From the NCBI GenBank assembly GCA_902826835.1, contig CADEGH010000044.1, forward strand, positions 1-39,226: a stretch of 39,226 nt of DNA, in the 5' to 3' direction. Under the pieces are notes generated by a model. The model was not told the DNA's origin, made no database searches, and saw nothing but the letters and a program-made list of their open reading frames with translations. The position numbers and the translations under genes are program-made. Positions 22,153 to 31,562 of the stretch are shown here, piece after piece (position 1 is the stretch's first letter; each line of letters opens with the position of its first letter). This DNA comes from an uncultured bacterium (GTDB lineage: Bacteria; Planctomycetota; GCA-002687715).

Positions 22153-22455
22153 ATGGACCTCACGCGCATCCGCAACCTCGCCAAGTCCAGCCCTGACAAC
22201 CCGCTCGTGCACAAGTTCGGGCTTTGCCTGAATCTGATCGCGGACGAAATGGAACGGCTCGAAGCCACCGGCAAGGCGCAGGCGGATCGCTGCGACGCGC
22301 TGGAGCGCAAGGTTGCCGAGCTCGAAGCCACCGGCAAGGCGCAGGCGGATCGCTGCGACGCGCTGGAGCGCAAGGTTGCCGAGCTCGAAGCCACCGGCAA
22401 GGCGCAGGCCTTGCCAGAAGGCGTCCAGAAGTCCCCGCGTAACACCCGCGGCTGA
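22153..22455 (+). CDS. Coiled-coil protein built on 21-residue repeats
   Basis: A 100-aa protein. An N-terminal helix (residues 1-35, MDLTRIRNLAKSSPDN) is followed by two exact copies and one partial copy of a 21-aa unit (LEATGKAQADRCDALERKVAE), which forms three turns of heptads. The repeats are identical at DNA level. It lies just before the small terminase gene. Function unknown; oligomerisation through the coiled coil is likely, and repeat number may vary between relatives. Confidence 0.65.
   Translation: MDLTRIRNLAKSSPDNPLVHKFGLCLNLIADEMERLEATGKAQADRCDALERKVAELEATGKAQADRCDALERKVAELEATGKAQALPEGVQKSPRNTRG
22258..22409 (+). repeat. 63-bp in-frame tandem repeat (2.4 copies)
   Basis: Copies at 22258-22320 and 22321-22383 are identical apart from the last bases of the preceding flank, and a third copy is cut after 26 bases (22384-22409). 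The period is a multiple of three, so the frame is kept. Exact identity at synonymous sites points to recent expansion by slippage or unequal exchange. Confidence 0.9.
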
Positions 22456-22458
22456 TCC

Positions 22459-23010
22459 ATGGCCAAGCCTCGCCGGAAGAAGCCCCAGGCTCGAACCGCA
22501 GTGCGCAAGAAGGCGGCACGCAAGGCCAGGGCTCGGCGAGTGGTGAAGGCTCGACTGGCTGAGGCAGAGGGCTTGCCGCGTGTCGGGGCTGGGCGGCCAA
22601 CCAAGTGGACCGCAGACACAGAAGCGGCGATTCTGCACGTTCTGCGCATCGGGCTTACCCATCAAGTAGCTGCGGATTTTGTCGGCATTCACCGGGACAC
22701 GCTTCAGGCCAAGCTGAAGGAAGACCCGGAATTTTCCTACAAGGCGCAGCGGGCCGGGGTCGAGGGGCTGATTCTTCACGCCGGACAATTGGCTGTGACT
22801 AAGGATCCGGTGCGTCTCGCGGCCGCCCGCTTCTACCTCGGCGTTCATGCGGGCTGGGTGCTGCGACGCCACCACCACATCACGGGCGGGCTCACTCTCG
22901 CCGAGCTCCTCAGCGCGTCGGACAAGGCCGAGGGTGCGGACGAGGGCGACACCACCGACGAAGACGAACACGACTCAACCGAAGGAGATCCCGATGCTGG
23001 GGACGGTTGA
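22459..23010 (+). CDS. terS: Terminase small subunit
   Basis: A 183-aa DNA-recognition subunit of the packaging motor. A strongly basic N-terminus (residues 1-35) is followed by a HTH (TEAAILHVLRIGLTHQVAADFVGIHRDTLQAKLKEDPEF in its span, residues about 54-92), a helical oligomerisation part and an acidic tail. The gene directly precedes and overlaps the large terminase by 17 bases. The packaging site cannot be identified by eye. Confidence 0.85.
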   Translation: MAKPRRKKPQARTAVRKKAARKARARRVVKARLAEAEGLPRVGAGRPTKWTADTEAAILHVLRIGLTHQVAADFVGIHRDTLQAKLKEDPEFSYKAQRAGVEGLILHAGQLAVTKDPVRLAAARFYLGVHAGWVLRRHHHITGGLTLAELLSASDKAEGADEGDTTDEDEHDSTEGDPDAGDG

Positions 23011-24379
23011 GGAGGCGCGCGAGCTCAAGCGCCGATGCCAGGCCGATCCCGGCTGGTTCAGCCAGCACGTGCTTGGGCGTCGCTCGTGGTCCGCACAGCG
23101 CCGCTTGAGGGCCAGCATCCGCGCCCACAAGAAGACGCTGGCCTATTCAGCCAACAGCGTCGGCAAGACCAATGAGGCCGCCGCGGACATCATCGAATGG
23201 CTGCTGATGAACTCGCGTGGACGGGTGATTGTGACCGGCCCGAGGTTCGACACGATCCGGCGCGGCATCTGGGCCGAGGTGATGGACCAGTGGGCGCGTT
23301 CCCGCACTCCCTTGGGGGGAGACATGCAGGAGACCTACTGGAAGATCGGCCACCGTCACGATGCTGTGCTGACCACGGCGGACGATCCGTCCAGTCTGCA
23401 AGGCATGCGCGGGGATCAGGTGTTTGTCGTCATCGACGAAGCCCAGGCCCTCGACGACGGCGACAAGTGGGACGCGCTCGAGTCGCTACTCACGGCGCCC
23501 CAGAGTCGGCTACTCGTCATGGGCAATCCGCTCGTGACCTCGGGTCGGTTTTTCGAGTTCGCCCATGGGGACGAGTTCTACGTCATCCAGATCGACGGCA
23601 TGGACCACCCCAACGTGGTCACTGGGCGCAACGTCTACCCGGGCGCGATCACTCGCGGATGGGCGCAGGATCGGCTTGAGCGGTGGGGCGCAAAGGACCC
23701 TCGCTACGTGGCGCGGGTGCGCGGTCAATTCCCCGACAGCGGCACCAATCAAATTGTGGCGCGCTCCTGGCTGGACCTGGGCTGCGCTAACCCGGTCGTG
23801 AATCCATTGCTTAAGGGGCGACGCATGGGCGTCGACCTGGCTCGATACGGGGACGACCAATGCGTGGCGTCCTTGCTCGTCGACGGCGAGCTCGAGGAAC
23901 AGGAGGAGTGGGGCATGGCCCCTGCGACCGAATCCGCCTCCCGCATCATCGCCCTGCGCCAGCAGTGGGGCATAGTCGCGCCCCACAACGTCAAGGTGGA
24001 CTCGTGCGGTCTTGGCGGACCCATCGCCGACATCTGCATAGAACGAGGCCTCGACGTCGACCAGGTCAACAACGCCGAGTCTCCCGCGGGCGACTGGCCC
24101 GAGATCACCGACGGCATGGTGTTCAAGAACCGCCGCGACGAGACGCACTACATCGCCGGGAAGCTAATTGAGCGCGGCGAGATGCGCATCTCCAAGCGGT
24201 TCCCCGAGACGCGGGCCGACTTGTGCTCGCCCACCTACACCATCCCGAACGGCGTATGGCGGGCCGAGGAAAAGGACGCGGTGAAGAAGCGCCTCGGCCG
24301 AAGCCCGGACAAGGGCGACAGCGTGGTGATTGCGGTGAGCAATGCAGGCAATGGCGGCTTTGGGATCACCAGCGCATGA
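22994..24379 (+). CDS. terL: Terminase large subunit
   Basis: A 461-aa packaging ATPase/nuclease. Start ATG 22994 has AAGGAG seven bases upstream; it overlaps terS. The ATPase part has a Walker A-like SANSVGKT near residue 52 and Walker B VFVVIDEAQ near 143, then a coupling motif LLVMGNP. The RNase-H-like nuclease part shows GVDLARYGDD near residue 279 and VDSCGLGGPIAD near 335. Length fits the family (about 420-600). The gene ends with an ATGA overlap into the portal. Confidence 0.93.
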   Translation: MLGTVEEARELKRRCQADPGWFSQHVLGRRSWSAQRRLRASIRAHKKTLAYSANSVGKTNEAAADIIEWLLMNSRGRVIVTGPRFDTIRRGIWAEVMDQWARSRTPLGGDMQETYWKIGHRHDAVLTTADDPSSLQGMRGDQVFVVIDEAQALDDGDKWDALESLLTAPQSRLLVMGNPLVTSGRFFEFAHGDEFYVIQIDGMDHPNVVTGRNVYPGAITRGWAQDRLERWGAKDPRYVARVRGQFPDSGTNQIVARSWLDLGCANPVVNPLLKGRRMGVDLARYGDDQCVASLLVDGELEEQEEWGMAPATESASRIIALRQQWGIVAPHNVKVDSCGLGGPIADICIERGLDVDQVNNAESPAGDWPEITDGMVFKNRRDETHYIAGKLIERGEMRISKRFPETRADLCSPTYTIPNGVWRAEEKDAVKKRLGRSPDKGDSVVIAVSNAGNGGFGITSA

Positions 24380-26838
24380 GAACCAGGCGCATAGAGATTC
24401 CACGCGGCGGCGGCCGCATCCTGCGCAGCGGCGGGCAGCGCACCGAAGCACCGCGCATCGTCTCGCTCGAGGAGGCGATGCTGATGGATCACGGCCGGGA
24501 CGGAGACACCTCCGTCCCCAAGGACCCGTACATCACGAACCCCTGGTTCTATTCCGCTACCCGGGCGATCGGCCAGGCCGTGGCGTCTGTGCCATTGCGC
24601 ATCTACAGCGGGCAGCGTCCCAAGCAGCGCGGCGACACAGCCGACCTTGCAAGGTGGATGGGCAAGCGGGCCGCAGGTCGCGGCGAGAAGCCCGTCGACA
24701 ATCACCCATGGGTCGACCTTTTTGACTCGCCGTGCCCCGACCTCACGCGGGCCCAGGTGTGGGCCGCGACCATCATCCATCAGGCCCAATCTGGTGAGTG
24801 CTTCTGGATCAAGATAGGTCCTGACGGCAAGCTCACCGACGGGATGCCCACGGAGCTGTGGCCACAGGACGGCAGCAGTTTCAGCCCCGTGAATGAACGC
24901 GGAGAGGACGGGGTCAGCAAGGTCACGAGGCGCCCGCACCGGTGGCGCTACGGGGACCGTCTCTACCGACCGGAAGAGCTCGTTCACTTCAAGCTGTTCA
25001 ATCCCGCCGCACCACACCGCGGTCTCGCGCCCGCCCGCCCTGCTGCCGCGAGCATCGCCGGCGACGATGAGGCCGCCGAGTTCAACCGGCTGTTCTTCCG
25101 AAGCGGAATGAGCCGGGGTGGAGTGTTCACGAACCCAGCCAAGCTTGGCCCCGAACAGAAGAAGGGATTCCTGGCGTGGGTCCAGGAGCAATACGCGGGC
25201 ATGGGCAATGCGCACAAGCCCCTGCTCCTTGACGGCGGCACCACCTACACGCCCAACTCGAGCACCCATCAGGACGCGCAGTTCACCGAATACCGGCGCA
25301 TGTCGCGCGACGAGATGCTCGTCACGCTCGGGGTGCCGAAGCACATCCTGAGCATCACGGACGACTTGCAGTTTGCCACCGCATTGGCACAGAGCCGTGT
25401 GTTCATCGAGAACACCATCATCCCTTGGCTCGGCGACATCGAGGACGCGCTGTGGTCCCAGATGTTCCGCATGGTGGACGGCGGGAAGCACTACGGCGAG
25501 TTCGACCTATCGGTGGTGCCAGCCCTGCGCGAGGACCTCACCGGCAAGAGCGCGGCCGGGAAAGTGTACTTCGACATGGGTTATTCCCGTGACGAGGTCA
25601 ATGAGCGCCTCGGGTTGGGCTTCGAGCCGGACCCGGAGACCGACATCAGGGGCGGGCCGCTTGCCGGCCTGGACTCCGGTGTGGACGAGGACGATCCTGA
25701 ATCATCCTCAGCGCCGACGCCTCCGCCTGACGCGGCCCCGCCGCCCGATGCGGCTGTATCCGACACCGCCATGAATGGCGCCCAAGTGGCCGGGCTGGTC
25801 GACATCGCGGCCAAGGTGCAGCTCGGGGAGCTCGCGGCCGACACCGCCAAGGCCATCATCAAGGTGGCCTTCCCGGCGGTCGACGATGCCGAGGCCTCCG
25901 CCATCATCGACCCGGCTGCGGCCGCTCAGAAGGGCGACAGCGAAACACAGGACCCGCCGGTAGCGCCATTTCCAGGGGGAAAGACTCCAGCCCAGCAGCC
26001 AGGTCCAATCCAAGGCGCGCCGGCGGAACCTGCACTTCCGCCCGAGGAGGAGCTCCCGCGCGCCGTCTACGCGGTACTCGCGCGCGATATCTACGGGATG
26101 GACCTGGCCGCCATGTGGGCGCGCGCCGTCAATCCGCCGTTGCTCGCGATCCTCAAGAGGGTCATGGGCAAGTGGTACCGGAAGCTCAGCTCGGACGTTC
26201 TGGAAGAGTTCGAACGCATGGTGAAGGCCAATGCCGGGATCCTCACCCCGGAAGACGTGGCCCAGATCTTCAAGGGCCGGGTCCGCTGGACCGAGGCCCT
26301 GCGCGATGGGATGGACGAACCGCTGCGCGACGTCCAGCGCCTCTCCATCAAGCGGCTGGCCAAGGAGCTCAAGTCTCCGGGCATCGACGCGAACAGCCCG
26401 CGCCTCCTCGAGCTCCATGGGCAAAAGCTGGGCGCCCTCGTGCAGCACGTGCCCACGAACACGATTGAGGCGATTCGGTCCAAGCTCATCCAGGGGATCT
26501 CCGACGCCGAGGGTATCGACGACATCCGCCTTGGCCTGAAGGATCACTTCGAAGGAGACTCGGTTCGCTCCCTCCGGGTTGCGCGCACCGAGAGCGGGAT
26601 GGCGTCCTCCGCCGCCCGCCATGCCGGGATGCAGGATGCAGGGGTGCAACGGCACAAGTGGGCCAGCGTCCTCGGCGAAGGCACCAGGGACGACCACCGC
26701 GCGGAGCACGGACACATCGTGGCGCTCGGCGAGTTGTTCCCAGTCACGCAACTCCCGCACCCCCGGTTCTTCGGCGGCGCGCCCGACCAAATCATCAACT
26801 GTGATTGCGAAGCACTCGCAATCATCGAGGGGCTCTAA
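24376..26838 (+). CDS. Portal protein fused to MuF-like head morphogenesis domain
   Basis: An 820-aa protein. Residues about 30-430 form an HK97-type portal (NPWFYSATRAIGQAVASVPLRIY, FRSGMSRGGVFT, EMLVTLGVPKHILSITDD). A Pro/Asp/Ala-rich linker covers about 435-560. The C-terminus (about 600-820) is a MuF-type minor head domain ending RTESGMASSAARHAG, DDHRAEHGHIV and IINCDCEALAI. The fusion places the MuF function on each portal subunit. The ATG overlaps terL's stop. The portal forms the dodecameric DNA gate. Confidence 0.92.
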   Translation: MRTRRIEIPRGGGRILRSGGQRTEAPRIVSLEEAMLMDHGRDGDTSVPKDPYITNPWFYSATRAIGQAVASVPLRIYSGQRPKQRGDTADLARWMGKRAAGRGEKPVDNHPWVDLFDSPCPDLTRAQVWAATIIHQAQSGECFWIKIGPDGKLTDGMPTELWPQDGSSFSPVNERGEDGVSKVTRRPHRWRYGDRLYRPEELVHFKLFNPAAPHRGLAPARPAAASIAGDDEAAEFNRLFFRSGMSRGGVFTNPAKLGPEQKKGFLAWVQEQYAGMGNAHKPLLLDGGTTYTPNSSTHQDAQFTEYRRMSRDEMLVTLGVPKHILSITDDLQFATALAQSRVFIENTIIPWLGDIEDALWSQMFRMVDGGKHYGEFDLSVVPALREDLTGKSAAGKVYFDMGYSRDEVNERLGLGFEPDPETDIRGGPLAGLDSGVDEDDPESSSAPTPPPDAAPPPDAAVSDTAMNGAQVAGLVDIAAKVQLGELAADTAKAIIKVAFPAVDDAEASAIIDPAAAAQKGDSETQDPPVAPFPGGKTPAQQPGPIQGAPAEPALPPEEELPRAVYAVLARDIYGMDLAAMWARAVNPPLLAILKRVMGKWYRKLSSDVLEEFERMVKANAGILTPEDVAQIFKGRVRWTEALRDGMDEPLRDVQRLSIKRLAKELKSPGIDANSPRLLELHGQKLGALVQHVPTNTIEAIRSKLIQGISDAEGIDDIRLGLKDHFEGDSVRSLRVARTESGMASSAARHAGMQDAGVQRHKWASVLGEGTRDDHRAEHGHIVALGELFPVTQLPHPRFFGGAPDQIINCDCEALAIIEGL

Positions 26839-27650
26839 TGCCACAAAAGACCCGAGCCCTAATCAATGTGCGAATGGACCGCAGAGCGGAGGGCGACGCC
26901 TCCCGCGTGCGGACGTTCGTGGCCACTTCCTCGGCGGTAGCGACCGACGGCGGGGTGTTGCTGCCCGATGGGTTAGACCTCTCCGCCTTCATGCCGCGCC
27001 CGGTTGTCCTCTGGGCCCACCGGGACAAGGAACGCGGCATTGGTCGCGTCATCGCATGGCGCCGCATTGCGCAGCCGGACGGCTGGGAGTGCGACGTCGA
27101 GTTTGCCCCGCCCCAAGTTTCGCAGGACGCGGACGACTGTCTGCGCTTCATGGACTGGGCAGGCTTCGGGGCCATGTCGATCGGGTGGGACTTCCTTGAG
27201 GTCGACTGGACTCCGCCGGCCGCGGAGCTGGTGAAGTACGGTCTGCCGCGCCACGGCTGGATCGGCCGGCGCTGGAGACTGACCGAGGTCTCCATTGTCA
27301 ATTGCCAAGCCGATCCCAATGCGCTCCTGAAGCGTGTCGTGCAGGACGGGGTGCTGGGCGAGCGCCAGGCCCGAGACCTGTTCTCCATGCCGGATGCTCT
27401 CATGGCGCCGCCCGCGGATCCGCTCCAAGCGATGGAGAAGAGAATCGCCGAGTGGATCGCGACCAACTGCGCGGAGCTCGGATCCAGGCTCGGCGAGGTG
27501 CTCGACGCAATCGTGGCACTCGGTGAGCGGGTTGCCACCCTTCAACCAAAACCAGCTCAGGCGACGTCGCCTGAGGCGGACCCAATCGTCGCCGCGGCGG
27601 AGGCGGTGTACGCGAAGCTCTTGACAATAGCGGAGAAGACAAATGCCTGA
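26838..27650 (+). CDS. HK97-type prohead protease (S78)
   Basis: A 270-aa protein starting MPQKTRALINVRMDRRAEG, overlapping the portal stop by one base (TAATG). Segments MPRPVVLWAHRDKERGIGRVI, GAMSIGWDFLEV and RLTEVSIVNCQADPNAL are the protease core: the His in WAHR, the Ser in AMSIG and the acidic EVS are the usual catalytic set. The C-terminal third is coiled coil, which may help scaffolding. It would cleave the capsid delta domain during maturation. Confidence 0.93.
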   Translation: MPQKTRALINVRMDRRAEGDASRVRTFVATSSAVATDGGVLLPDGLDLSAFMPRPVVLWAHRDKERGIGRVIAWRRIAQPDGWECDVEFAPPQVSQDADDCLRFMDWAGFGAMSIGWDFLEVDWTPPAAELVKYGLPRHGWIGRRWRLTEVSIVNCQADPNALLKRVVQDGVLGERQARDLFSMPDALMAPPADPLQAMEKRIAEWIATNCAELGSRLGEVLDAIVALGERVATLQPKPAQATSPEADPIVAAAEAVYAKLLTIAEKTNA

Positions 27651-29019
27651 AGCAACAGCGGCGCCGGTGCTCGATAGGACGGACCACGACAAGCGCAACG
27701 CGGAGTTCCTCACCCGAATGGAGAAGGTCGTCGAGACCCTCGGCCAAAAGGTCGAGCGCTCCGAGCAGGAAAGCAAGGACCTCAAGGACGCGCGCGAGCG
27801 GATCGCAACCCTCGAGGCCGCGGCCAAGTCGGTGAAGGACCGCAGCCTGTCCTTCCCCGAGGTCGAGGACCTCAAGAAGAAGGGGCGTTACTCCCTTGCC
27901 CGCATCGCGCTCGCCACGATGCCCGACCACCGCGGGCGCGAGAAGGAGATCGCGCCGGTCGAGTACGAGGTCTCGCAGGAACTGCGCAAGCAGAGGGCCA
28001 AGATCCTCGAAGAGCGCATGCAGTTCCTCACCGAGGACGAGCGCGTGCGCGCGATCAACAACACCATGGTGGGCAGCGAGGGCGGATTCCTCGTGCCGCA
28101 AGAGGGGATCAAGGGCTTTTACGACATCCTCTGGGCCATGCTGGTGGGGCAGCAGCTCGGCTTCACCAAGATCACGGGGATGGGCGGGGTTCTTCCGTTC
28201 TTGACCAAGAAGACCACGGTTGCGGTTGGCAGCATTGCTGAAGGCAGCCGGACCGGTCTTGGAAACGCCAACCCCACATTCGAAGTCCGCGAGGCCAAGC
28301 CCCATCGCGTCGGGGGGTATGCCGGCTACACGCGCGAGGTTCTCGCGACGGCCACGCCCGACATTGACCAGATGATGGAGCGAGACCTGGCCGAGCAGAT
28401 CGCCCAGAAGATGGACTATCTCACGTTCTTCGGGAAGGGTTCCGAGCGTGAGCCGACCGGGATCTTCGTGGGCGATGGCGCTGCAAGCGGCGCGCATCTC
28501 CACCTCCAAGGCACGCTCCAGCACGTGACCGACTACAACCTGGCCGATGGCTCCAACACCCTGACGATCGCTGGAGCGATCGACTGGGAGGGCGTCCTGG
28601 AGGACGCCAATGTTCCCCTCCAGGGGGCGAAGTTCGTCACCACGTCCAAGGCGTTCCGCAAGCTGCGCAAGGACACCGCCAACCAGTACGTGGTCCCGGG
28701 TCCGCTCAGCCGCCAGAAGATCGCGGAGCTCACCGGGTACGACTGGGTCACGGCCACGACCTTCCCGACGAACCTGGTGAAGTCTGGCTATACGGCCACC
28801 GGGTCCCTCTGTCACGCGGCCTTCGGTCGCTGGCAGGACGTCCTCCACGTGATGTTCGGAGGCATCGAGATCCGGCGTTCGGACGTGGCCTATGACCCGA
28901 CGACCGGCAAGTCCGCCTTCTTCGACGGGCTGCACTGGATCATGGCCAATGCGTCGTTCGACGCCTTGGTCCTGCGCCAGGCCAGCATCGTGGCGTCGAA
29001 CGAGGTCAACTACACGTGA
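27643..29019 (+). CDS. Major capsid protein, HK97 fold
   Basis: A 458-aa shell protein. The N-terminal delta-like scaffold is coiled coil at about residues 15-75 (NAEFLTRMEKVVETLGQKVE). The capsid body starts near residue 140 with MVGSEGGFLVPQEGIKGF; a basic E-loop-like region and long spine helix (DQMMERDLAEQIAQKMDYL) follow. GKGSEREPTGIF and YDWVTATTFPTNL are typical of the fold. It overlaps the protease gene by eight bases. No separate scaffold gene is present, fitting a delta-domain mechanism. Confidence 0.95.
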   Translation: MPEATAAPVLDRTDHDKRNAEFLTRMEKVVETLGQKVERSEQESKDLKDARERIATLEAAAKSVKDRSLSFPEVEDLKKKGRYSLARIALATMPDHRGREKEIAPVEYEVSQELRKQRAKILEERMQFLTEDERVRAINNTMVGSEGGFLVPQEGIKGFYDILWAMLVGQQLGFTKITGMGGVLPFLTKKTTVAVGSIAEGSRTGLGNANPTFEVREAKPHRVGGYAGYTREVLATATPDIDQMMERDLAEQIAQKMDYLTFFGKGSEREPTGIFVGDGAASGAHLHLQGTLQHVTDYNLADGSNTLTIAGAIDWEGVLEDANVPLQGAKFVTTSKAFRKLRKDTANQYVVPGPLSRQKIAELTGYDWVTATTFPTNLVKSGYTATGSLCHAAFGRWQDVLHVMFGGIEIRRSDVAYDPTTGKSAFFDGLHWIMANASFDALVLRQASIVASNEVNYT

Positions 29020-29073
29020 TCCCAGCGGGTTAGCTGCGGCTGCCCCTCACACGAACACCAGCAGGAGACACCC

Positions 29074-29508
29074 ATGGACCTAACAGCACACGAAACCGTT
29101 TGGGCGCGAACCTTGGTTCCGCCCACTCGGATCACCACCAACACCACCGTCGTCGGCAGCACGCACCGCACGAACGGCATGCGCGACGCGACCCTCCTCG
29201 TCTCGGTCGGCGCCTATACCGTCGGCGACCCCGCCGTGGCCCTGACCCTCCGCATCTTCTCGGGGCATGAAACCGACATGGGCGATGAGACGCAGCTCGG
29301 CGACGACTACGTCTTCACGGCACTGGCGGCGAACACCACGAGTTTCGTGCGGGTCAACCTCGAAAGCGGGGCGAGCAACTTCCGAGCGAAGGTCGTCTCC
29401 GCCGGGGGGACCAGTCACGACGTCGTGGTCGGGGTGACCGCCCTGAGCACCACGCCGCCGCTGAAGCCTCCGCCCGGACAAACCCTGGCAGCCACCCTCA
29501 CCGACTGA
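29074..29508 (+). CDS. Probable minor capsid or decoration protein
   Basis: A 144-aa beta-rich protein (TLLVSVGAYTVGDPAVALTLRIF, SFVRVNLESG, DVVVGVTALS) starting at ATG 29074 after AGGAG. Its place right after the capsid gene is where many HK97-like phages encode a decoration or head-stabilising protein. No specific family is recognised. Bases 29020-29073 hold no gene. Confidence 0.6.
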   Translation: MDLTAHETVWARTLVPPTRITTNTTVVGSTHRTNGMRDATLLVSVGAYTVGDPAVALTLRIFSGHETDMGDETQLGDDYVFTALAANTTSFVRVNLESGASNFRAKVVSAGGTSHDVVVGVTALSTTPPLKPPPGQTLAATLTD

Positions 29509-29517
29509 TCCACCGAC

Positions 29518-30123
29518 ATGCTCGCACTGTGCAACCTCACAGACCTGCGGGTGGCCCTGGAAGGGGACATCAAAGCAGGTGACACCACCTCGGACGCGCT
29601 CCTCGTGAGCATCGTCCGGGGGGTGAGCGCGCACTTTGAGCGGTACTTGGGGCGCGACCTTCAGTGGATGGCGCGCACCAAGGACTTCGACGTCAGGCCG
29701 GGGGCGCGGGCTACCCGCCTCCCGGCCTACCCGGTCGATCTCGCTGAGCCGTTCGTACTGAAGTCGGACTACTCCAGAGAGTTCACCGACGACACGATCC
29801 GCGAGGCAACGAGCTACCACGTCGACGCGGACCTCGGGATCATCCGCTTCGATCGCGCGCGCGTGAGCTCTGGCTACGGCGTGCTCCGCGTGACCTGGAC
29901 CGGAGGGTTGGCGTCCAATACCTCCGAGCTGGCGACGCTTCATCCTGACCTGGTCCGCGCGTGCGTCCTCCAGTGTGTGCACGAGTTCCGCCGGCGCGCG
30001 ACCTTGGACAACTCCAACCAGGGGATGGGTGGAATCTCGGTCGGCTGGAACGACCAGGTGCAGATGCTGAAGATCGTCAGGGACATCCTCCGGCCCTACG
30101 AGTGCGTGGGAGGCCCCTGGTGA
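29518..30123 (+). CDS. Head-tail connector, gp6-like
   Basis: A 201-aa protein. The opening LCNLTDLRVALEGDIKAGDTTSDALL and the helix IVRGVSAHFERYLGRDL match the helical bundle of HK97 gp6-type adaptors, followed by a beta insertion (residues about 60-140) and the conserved C-terminal helix HPDLVRACVLQCVHEF. It would sit under the portal ring. It overlaps the next gene (GTGA). Confidence 0.85.
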   Translation: MLALCNLTDLRVALEGDIKAGDTTSDALLVSIVRGVSAHFERYLGRDLQWMARTKDFDVRPGARATRLPAYPVDLAEPFVLKSDYSREFTDDTIREATSYHVDADLGIIRFDRARVSSGYGVLRVTWTGGLASNTSELATLHPDLVRACVLQCVHEFRRRATLDNSNQGMGGISVGWNDQVQMLKIVRDILRPYECVGGPW

Positions 30124-30746
30124 AGCCAGCGATCACGCTCAAGCGAGACGGCTTCGGCTTCGCCAATACCAGGCACCTGGCCGAGTGGCAGCGCCAGAAG
30201 CCCATCATCCTGGCGCAGGTGGGCGAGGGGTTCAAAACTCACTTCCGGGAGTCGCGGTTGAGCGGCCCGCCGGGAGTCACGACCAAGACCGGGACCTTCG
30301 CGCGGAGCCATGGGCACCACGTGAAGGTGACCGGGACACAGGCCCAGCTCTTCACCGGGTTCTACGGGGAGCCGGGCCGACGCGCGCGGCTCCTTGAGTA
30401 CGGCGGCACCATCTTCGCCAATGGCCGCGCCTCCAAGTGCGGCTCCGGCAAATACCTGGCCATCCCTCTGCGCTCGGCCCGGACGGCGGCTGGCTACCAG
30501 CGCCAGGGGCCCTGCGAGTACTCCGACCTGAAAATCATCCCGGGCCGCAAGCCCCAGACGTGGCTCCTCGTGCGCGAGGTGCCGAATATCCGCGGTCAGA
30601 TCCAGATCATCCCGATGTTTCTTCTCGTGCGCTTCGTCGTGGTCAAGGCGCGGTTGGGGTTCTACCCCGCGTGGAGGGCCTACTACGCAGAGAAGGCAAA
30701 GCCCTACATTTGGCGCGCCGTCGAGCGCATCAGGAGCTCGGCATGA
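30120..30746 (+). CDS. HK97 gp10-like tail-completion/connector protein
   Basis: A 208-aa protein with GTG start 30120 overlapping the previous stop. Segments RLLEYGGTIFANGRASKC and LAIPLRSARTA, plus position between the gp6-like adaptor and tail terminator, match gp10-type completion proteins, here with a longer C-terminal extension (GFYPAWRAYYAEKAKPYIW). Exact placement as stopper or completion protein is not certain. Confidence 0.65.
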   Translation: MKPAITLKRDGFGFANTRHLAEWQRQKPIILAQVGEGFKTHFRESRLSGPPGVTTKTGTFARSHGHHVKVTGTQAQLFTGFYGEPGRRARLLEYGGTIFANGRASKCGSGKYLAIPLRSARTAAGYQRQGPCEYSDLKIIPGRKPQTWLLVREVPNIRGQIQIIPMFLLVRFVVVKARLGFYPAWRAYYAEKAKPYIWRAVERIRSSA

Positions 30747-31081
30747 ACCTCGACCCGGTGGCCTTTCCCATCGACGTCGAGTACCTCGTCGACGTGATTG
30801 CGACCCCCGCATCGGCTGGGGTGGTGCAGCGCCGGCGCAAGTTCCCCGGCGCGGTGCCGAGGATTTTCACGCTCACCTATGAGATCCCGCTCGCAACGGA
30901 AGTCGCAACCCTCGTGGCTGAAGTCGAGACCGCCCGCGGCGCCGCCGTCCCGGTGAGCGCCACCATCCCCGGCTACGGCACGATCTCAGCCCGCTTCGTG
31001 GACGACGGGATCACGTACCAGGTCCTCAAGGGCCCCTATCGCAGGATGACGATCCGAATGCGGGAGGACCCACATGGCTGA
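30743..31081 (+). CDS. Small tail-connector-region protein
   Basis: A 112-aa protein starting MNLDPVAFPIDVEYLVDV, with an ATGA overlap. RRKFPGAVPRIFTLTYEIP and FVDDGITYQVLKGPYRRMTI give a beta-strand pattern shared with several small phage tail proteins. Probably part of the head-tail joint or the tail end. The family is not certain. Confidence 0.6.
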   Translation: MNLDPVAFPIDVEYLVDVIATPASAGVVQRRRKFPGAVPRIFTLTYEIPLATEVATLVAEVETARGAAVPVSATIPGYGTISARFVDDGITYQVLKGPYRRMTIRMREDPHG

Positions 31082-31562
31082 CACGCCGATCCGGGAGCTG
31101 ATCCTCCAGAGCATTCAGGCGAGGCTCCAGGCCATCACGGCAGGGGCCACCTACAGCCACACGGTGGGCCAGGTGGAGCGCAAGGAGATCGAACCCTCTG
31201 GCAGATCGGCCAACATCACCATCAGCCTCACCAGCCCGCAGGACGGACCCTACGAGGACGCCGCGGTGGGTGGACGGAAAGCGGGCGGCAACTCCGGCGG
31301 GATCACGTACCGCGTCGCAACCGTGCGCGTGGTCGCACACGTGCGCGAGGAAGCGGCCAGCGACACCAAGCTCATTGCCATCGCCGCCGACATCGAGCGC
31401 GCCGTGCTCGCCGACCGAGTGCAGGGCGGCTATGCGCTGAACTCGTGGTGGACCGGCAGCCAGCACGGGGTGACCGAAGCCGCAACCCCTCACCTCATGA
31501 CCATAGTGGAATTCCGGGTCCAGTACCGGACCCAATACGCCAACCCGGGGAGCCAAGTCTAA
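31074..31562 (+). CDS. Tail terminator-like protein
   Basis: A 162-aa protein. IRELILQSIQARLQAIT, then beta strands TVRVVAHVRE, IAADIERAVLAD and the final MTIVEFRVQYRT fit the alpha/beta fold of lambda gpU and related tail terminators that cap the tail tube. It overlaps neighbours on each side and immediately precedes the tube gene, as is usual. Confidence 0.7.
   Translation: MADTPIRELILQSIQARLQAITAGATYSHTVGQVERKEIEPSGRSANITISLTSPQDGPYEDAAVGGRKAGGNSGGITYRVATVRVVAHVREEAASDTKLIAIAADIERAVLADRVQGGYALNSWWTGSQHGVTEAATPHLMTIVEFRVQYRTQYANPGSQV

Noticed and set aside
22093..22971. 292-aa reverse-strand frame with 21-residue repeats (LRLAGGFELGN...)
   Set aside because: It is the antisense of the 63-bp repeat and the small terminase gene; the plus-strand frames have ribosome sites and known domains.
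24235..25491. 418-aa reverse-strand frame opposite the portal gene
   Set aside because: GC-driven shadow without motifs; the portal frame has all expected conserved segments.
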